64,000 nucleotides of DNA. It comes from Nelumbo lutea. Its lineage: Eukaryota > Streptophyta > Magnoliopsida > Proteales > Nelumbonaceae. The notes under the pieces are model-generated. The model worked only from the letters and a program-made list of their open reading frames with translations. It was not told the DNA's origin and did no database searches. Location of the stretch: positions 64,592,727 to 64,656,726 of the forward strand of contig JAKGHH010000007.1 in NCBI GenBank assembly GCA_022828595.1, given 5' to 3'. Positions 60,706 through 64,000 of the stretch are shown here, piece after piece (within the stretch, counting starts at the first letter, position 1; each line of letters begins with the position of its first letter). The position numbers and the translations under genes were made by a program.

Positions 60706-63700
60706 AAGGCTCCCACATTGGAAACATATGATGGAACCACCAACCCAAAAGACCACCTAGAAAGCCTCTCAGCAATCATGCTCCTGTATGGGTACTCCAA
60801 CGTCCTAACGTGCCGAGCTTTCCAGGTGACATTCAAGGGAATGGCGCGTAGGTGGTTCTCCGGGCTCCCACCTTGGTCCATCAATTCGTGGGAGCAATTC
60901 ACCAACCTCTTCCTCACCCACTTTGTCAGTAGCCAATGGTGCCAGAAGACCGTTGTTTCCCTTATGTCAATCCAACAGAAGCATAGAGAGAGCCTCTAGT
61001 CTTACATCGACAGATTCAAGAAAGAACTCGGGGTCCGAGACCTCGACCCCTTAGTATCTATGCATGCCGCAATCAATGGCCTCCAACTTGGATCCCTCAA
61101 GTGGTTTGTCACCAAGACCCTACCCAAGAACAAGGCGGAATTCTTAAAGAAGGCACAAAAGTACATCACCACAGAAGAGGCCTCGGCCGACGAGCACTTC
61201 CAAGAGAACTAGGCCGATTCCATCTGAGGGGCCTCAGAGAAGAAGAGGAAGGATAGAGATGGCCACGGCCATGACCACCACAACAACAACAAAGACACTG
61301 ACAAGAATCCGCCGGCCCCATCCTTCAGCAAATATACACCACTCAACTCCACCCGAATGCATCTCCTCATGCAAGTAGGGAAGGAGGAGTACATTAAGTG
61401 GCTGACAAAGATGAAGAGGAGCCCTAAGAAGGGTAACCCAAAAAGTATTGCAAGTACCACCACGGCACCAACCATGAGACTAAGGATTGTTATGAATTGA
61501 AGAATGAAATTGAGTCTCTCATCTGTTGTGGTCACTTGAAAGAGTACTTGGGGGGGGGGGCGATGCCAATGCCTCGTTCTCACAGTAGCAACAACAACAC
61601 AACCTGTCTGGGGTCATCGACGTCATCGCTAGGGGCACAGCCTCAGCCTCGGCTTGTAAAGCCTACACTAGACACTCAACATCCAAGGCTTGATGCCCAA
61701 GAAACGAAAGATAAACGAAGTCATCCACCTTTTCCAACGATGACTTGAAGGGGGTCTTGGTGCCCCACGACAACGCATTGGTGGTGACAATGACCATCGC
61801 CAATTATATGGTGAAGAGGATACTCGTTGACAGCGGATCATCAATAGACATCATCTTCTATGACATTGGTGGTGTCGATGACCAACCCTTTATGCACTCA
61901 AGGTGGCCATCTCCTCCTACCACCTCGCCATGAAGTTCCCAATTGAGCATGGCGTCGGAGTCGTCCGAGGGAATCAGCAAGTGGCCAGACAGTGCTGTGG
62001 TAGCACTAAAAGGGAAGAACAAAGAAGTTTTTCTATTGGAAGGGTTCGACCTCAGAGATGAACTAGCAAGTCGAGGACCTCATCTCTGTTCCTCTAGACG
62101 AGGCCGAGCCCGAGAAGACGGTGCGCGTCGGGTCTATCCTTCCTCTAGACACCCTTCCCGAACTGGCTAAGCATGGACCCAAGCTATAGGCTAGTTCGCT
62201 AGAAAAAGAGGAACTCTGCATTGAAGCATTAAAAAGCCATCGGAGAGGAGGTAGACAAGCTAATTGACGCTGGCTTCATCTGAGAGACCTCAACGGAGCC
62301 TGTTCCAAAGACAACTTTCCATTGCCAAGGATCGACCACCACAGGGTACGAGCTATTGAGCTTCATGGATGCCTTTCTCCGAGTATAATCAGATCAAAAT
62401 GCACGCCGAGGATGAGGAGAAGACCTCGTTCATCACCAAGCATGGCACCCACTACTACAAGGTCTTGCCCTTCAACGTGAAGAATGCTGGAGCAACCTAC
62501 CAACGACTTGTTAACAAACTCTTCAAGGATTAGATTGGAAGAAATGTTGAAGCCTATGTGGATGACATGGTAGTGAAAAGCTTGAAGGCCGGCTAGAACA
62601 CCTCGGACATGGCTGAGACCTTTGCAGTGTCGAGGAAGTACAATATGAAGCTTAACCCTATTAAATGTGCCTTTGAAATTACCTCGGGAAAATTCTTGGG
62701 CTTCATCATCACCTAGAAAGGTATAGAGGCCAACCCGAAAAAGATCCAGGCCATACTTGACATGGAGCCACCTCGGTCCATCAAGGAGACACAAAGGCTC
62801 ACTAGCCAAGTGGCTGCCCTCAATCGATTCATATCAAAGTTGGCTGACTGCTACCTACCCTTCTTCCGAGCCATCAAGCAATCGAAGGACTTCCAATGGA
62901 CCAAAAAATGCGAAAGAGCCTTTGATGAACTGAAGTCTTAGCTCACCTCACCCCCTTTGCTCACACGGCCCCTTCCTGGAGAAACAGTATTCCTATACCA
63001 CTTGGCCGAGGACAAGGTCGTTAGTTCGATTCTGGTGAGAGAGGACAAAGGCGTGTAGTGGCCAATCTACTATGTCAGCAAGGTCCTCTGCGACGTCGAG
63101 ACCTAGTACCTTGAAGTGGAGAAGCTAGCCTTTGCTTTGGTGGTTTTGTTTAGGAAACTCAGACCCTACTTCCAAGCCCAAAGTACAATGTTGACCACCC
63201 AACCCCTCAAGTTGGTACTCTCCAAACCTGAGACCTCGGGTCGGCTGACCAAGTAGGCCATCGAGTTTTCTGAGTTTGACTTGCAGTACCGGCTGAGACT
63301 TGCAACCAAAGCGTAAGCCTTGGCAGATTTCTTGGCAGAGTGCACCTTCAGCAAAGCCCTTGGCCAGACTCCCGTAGAAGATGAGGGACCTTGGCCGACC
63401 TAGAGATTGTTTGTAGATGGATTCTGGAATGCTAAAGGAAGTGGAGTAGGCCTCATATTCCCCACCCCGGATGGCAACGAGGTGGAGTACGCACTGCAAT
63501 TCGGCTTCTTGGCCTCTAACAACAAAGTTGAGTATGAGGCCCTACTCATCGAATTACAACTTGCCAAAGACCTCGGAGCCCCGCACATCAAAATCTTCAA
63601 TGACTCAGTTGGTGGTGAATCAAGTAAATAGGGAATATGAAGCCAGAGAACCAAACATTGCTAAGTATTTGGCCAAAGTACAAGAGTTAGCCCACCACTT

Positions 63701-63790
63701 TCAGTGCATCACCTTGTAGCAGGTCCCACGGGCCGAAAAGATGAGGGTCAATGGCCTATCTAAGTTGGCAAGTGCTTCGGGTCTAGCCCT
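60706..63790 (+). pseudogene. Tat-type Ty3/gypsy gag-pol, broken by many TAG codons
   Basis: Order on plus: gag (60718-61215, KDHLESLSAIM, GMARRWFSGLPPWSINSWEQ), a CCHC-like region near 61450, protease (about 61745-61860, [15 protein letters not shown]), RT (about 62390-62800, NVKNAGATYQRLVNKLF, VEAYVDDMVVKS, GKFLGFIIT), RNase H (62900-63330, PIYYVSKVLCDVET, EFSEFDLQYRLRLATKA) and an additional RNase H (63404-63720, RLFVDGFWNAKGSGVGL, NNKVEYEALLIELQLAKDLG). The second RNase H places it in the Tat group. In the RT to RNase H frame the stops are TAG at 62531, 62594, 62714, 62939, 63056, 63104, 63254 and 63401 and TAA at 63314. A frameshift follows near 63600, and earlier frameshifts separate gag, protease and RT. 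Neither LTR nor integrase is in view. Confidence 0.88.
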
Positions 63791-64000
63791 CGGCTACACT
63801 ATCAGTACAAGAAAAATGACCGCTAATTCTATACATTGTTTTCATATAACATTTTCTTTTAATTTTTTTCAAATTTGTTTTAAATAACATGTTTTCTCTA
63901 TATTCATATAAATTGAAATGAAATACGAAAATAAAAAACATCAATTACAAACAAAATTTAAAAACCAATTCACCAGTCAAAACATCTAAATGACAAATAC
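63791..64000. other. AT-rich tail; nothing recognised
   Basis: The gypsy frame ends in frequent stops here and the sequence becomes AT-rich. No LTR or gene was identified before the window ends. Confidence 0.4.

Noticed and set aside
62531..63403. TAG read as glutamine (altered genetic code or readthrough)
   Set aside because: Neighbouring host exons use ordinary code, some TAGs sit at tryptophan positions, and frameshifts also occur; mutational decay explains the pattern.

Overview
This is a nuclear scaffold piece from a flowering plant, probably a woody or otherwise repeat-rich species. The evidence is a JMJ14/15/18-type histone demethylase gene with plant gene structure, Ty1/copia elements primed by the usual plant initiator-Met tRNA site (TGGTATCAGAGC), Tat-like Ty3/gypsy pieces with a second RNase H, and many Mutator, hAT and Harbinger-like small elements. 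The species cannot be named from the sequence. One run of exactly 100 N (10736-10835) marks a scaffold gap.

Layout. 0-5.6 kb: two splice-consistent exons of an unrecognised plus-strand gene (1931-2031, 5363-5489). Their long intron holds a Harbinger-type MITE, a duplicated block and an RTE-type LINE remnant. 5.6-15.4 kb: a pile of broken transposons: a copia LTR, a gypsy RNase H piece, a plant-mobile-domain (PMD) reading frame lying directly behind an LTR, and two minus-strand copia elements separated by the gap. 16.2-17.0 kb: a LINE 3' end. 17.5-31.8 kb: the one clear host gene, nine exons encoding JmjN, JmjC, C5HC2 zinc finger, FYRN and FYRC. Its third intron holds a complete copia element with a 5-bp target duplication. 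Two exons each carry one extra base, so as read the gene is broken just before the JmjC core. 32-38.3 kb: a gypsy RT relic, then strongly AT-rich DNA ending in a Helitron-like 3' end. 38.4-39.9 kb: a Pack-MULE-like element with long inverted repeats and an 8-bp target duplication, holding a DUF868 gene fragment. 40.4-49.8 kb: hAT-type elements rich in GGTTCGGTT-like repeats, several inserted into a decayed copia element. 50.0-58.35 kb: a second MULE-like element that carries a fragment of the ribosome-assembly GTPase gene NOG1 and was later filled by two copia elements. 59.6-60.5 kb: a MULE MITE with a perfect 9-bp target duplication. 60.7-63.8 kb: a Tat-type gypsy element without visible LTRs.

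How the parts relate. Only the JMJ gene is a convincing host gene. Nearly everything else is transposon sequence, often nested. Several decayed coding regions are interrupted mainly by TAG codons at places where glutamine (CAG) or tryptophan (TGG) would be expected. That fits decay by deamination of methylated cytosine (CHG context) under silencing. The two gene-capture elements (DUF868, NOG1) and the nonsense-riddled gypsy frame are the most interesting structures. No wholly new molecular system is evident.
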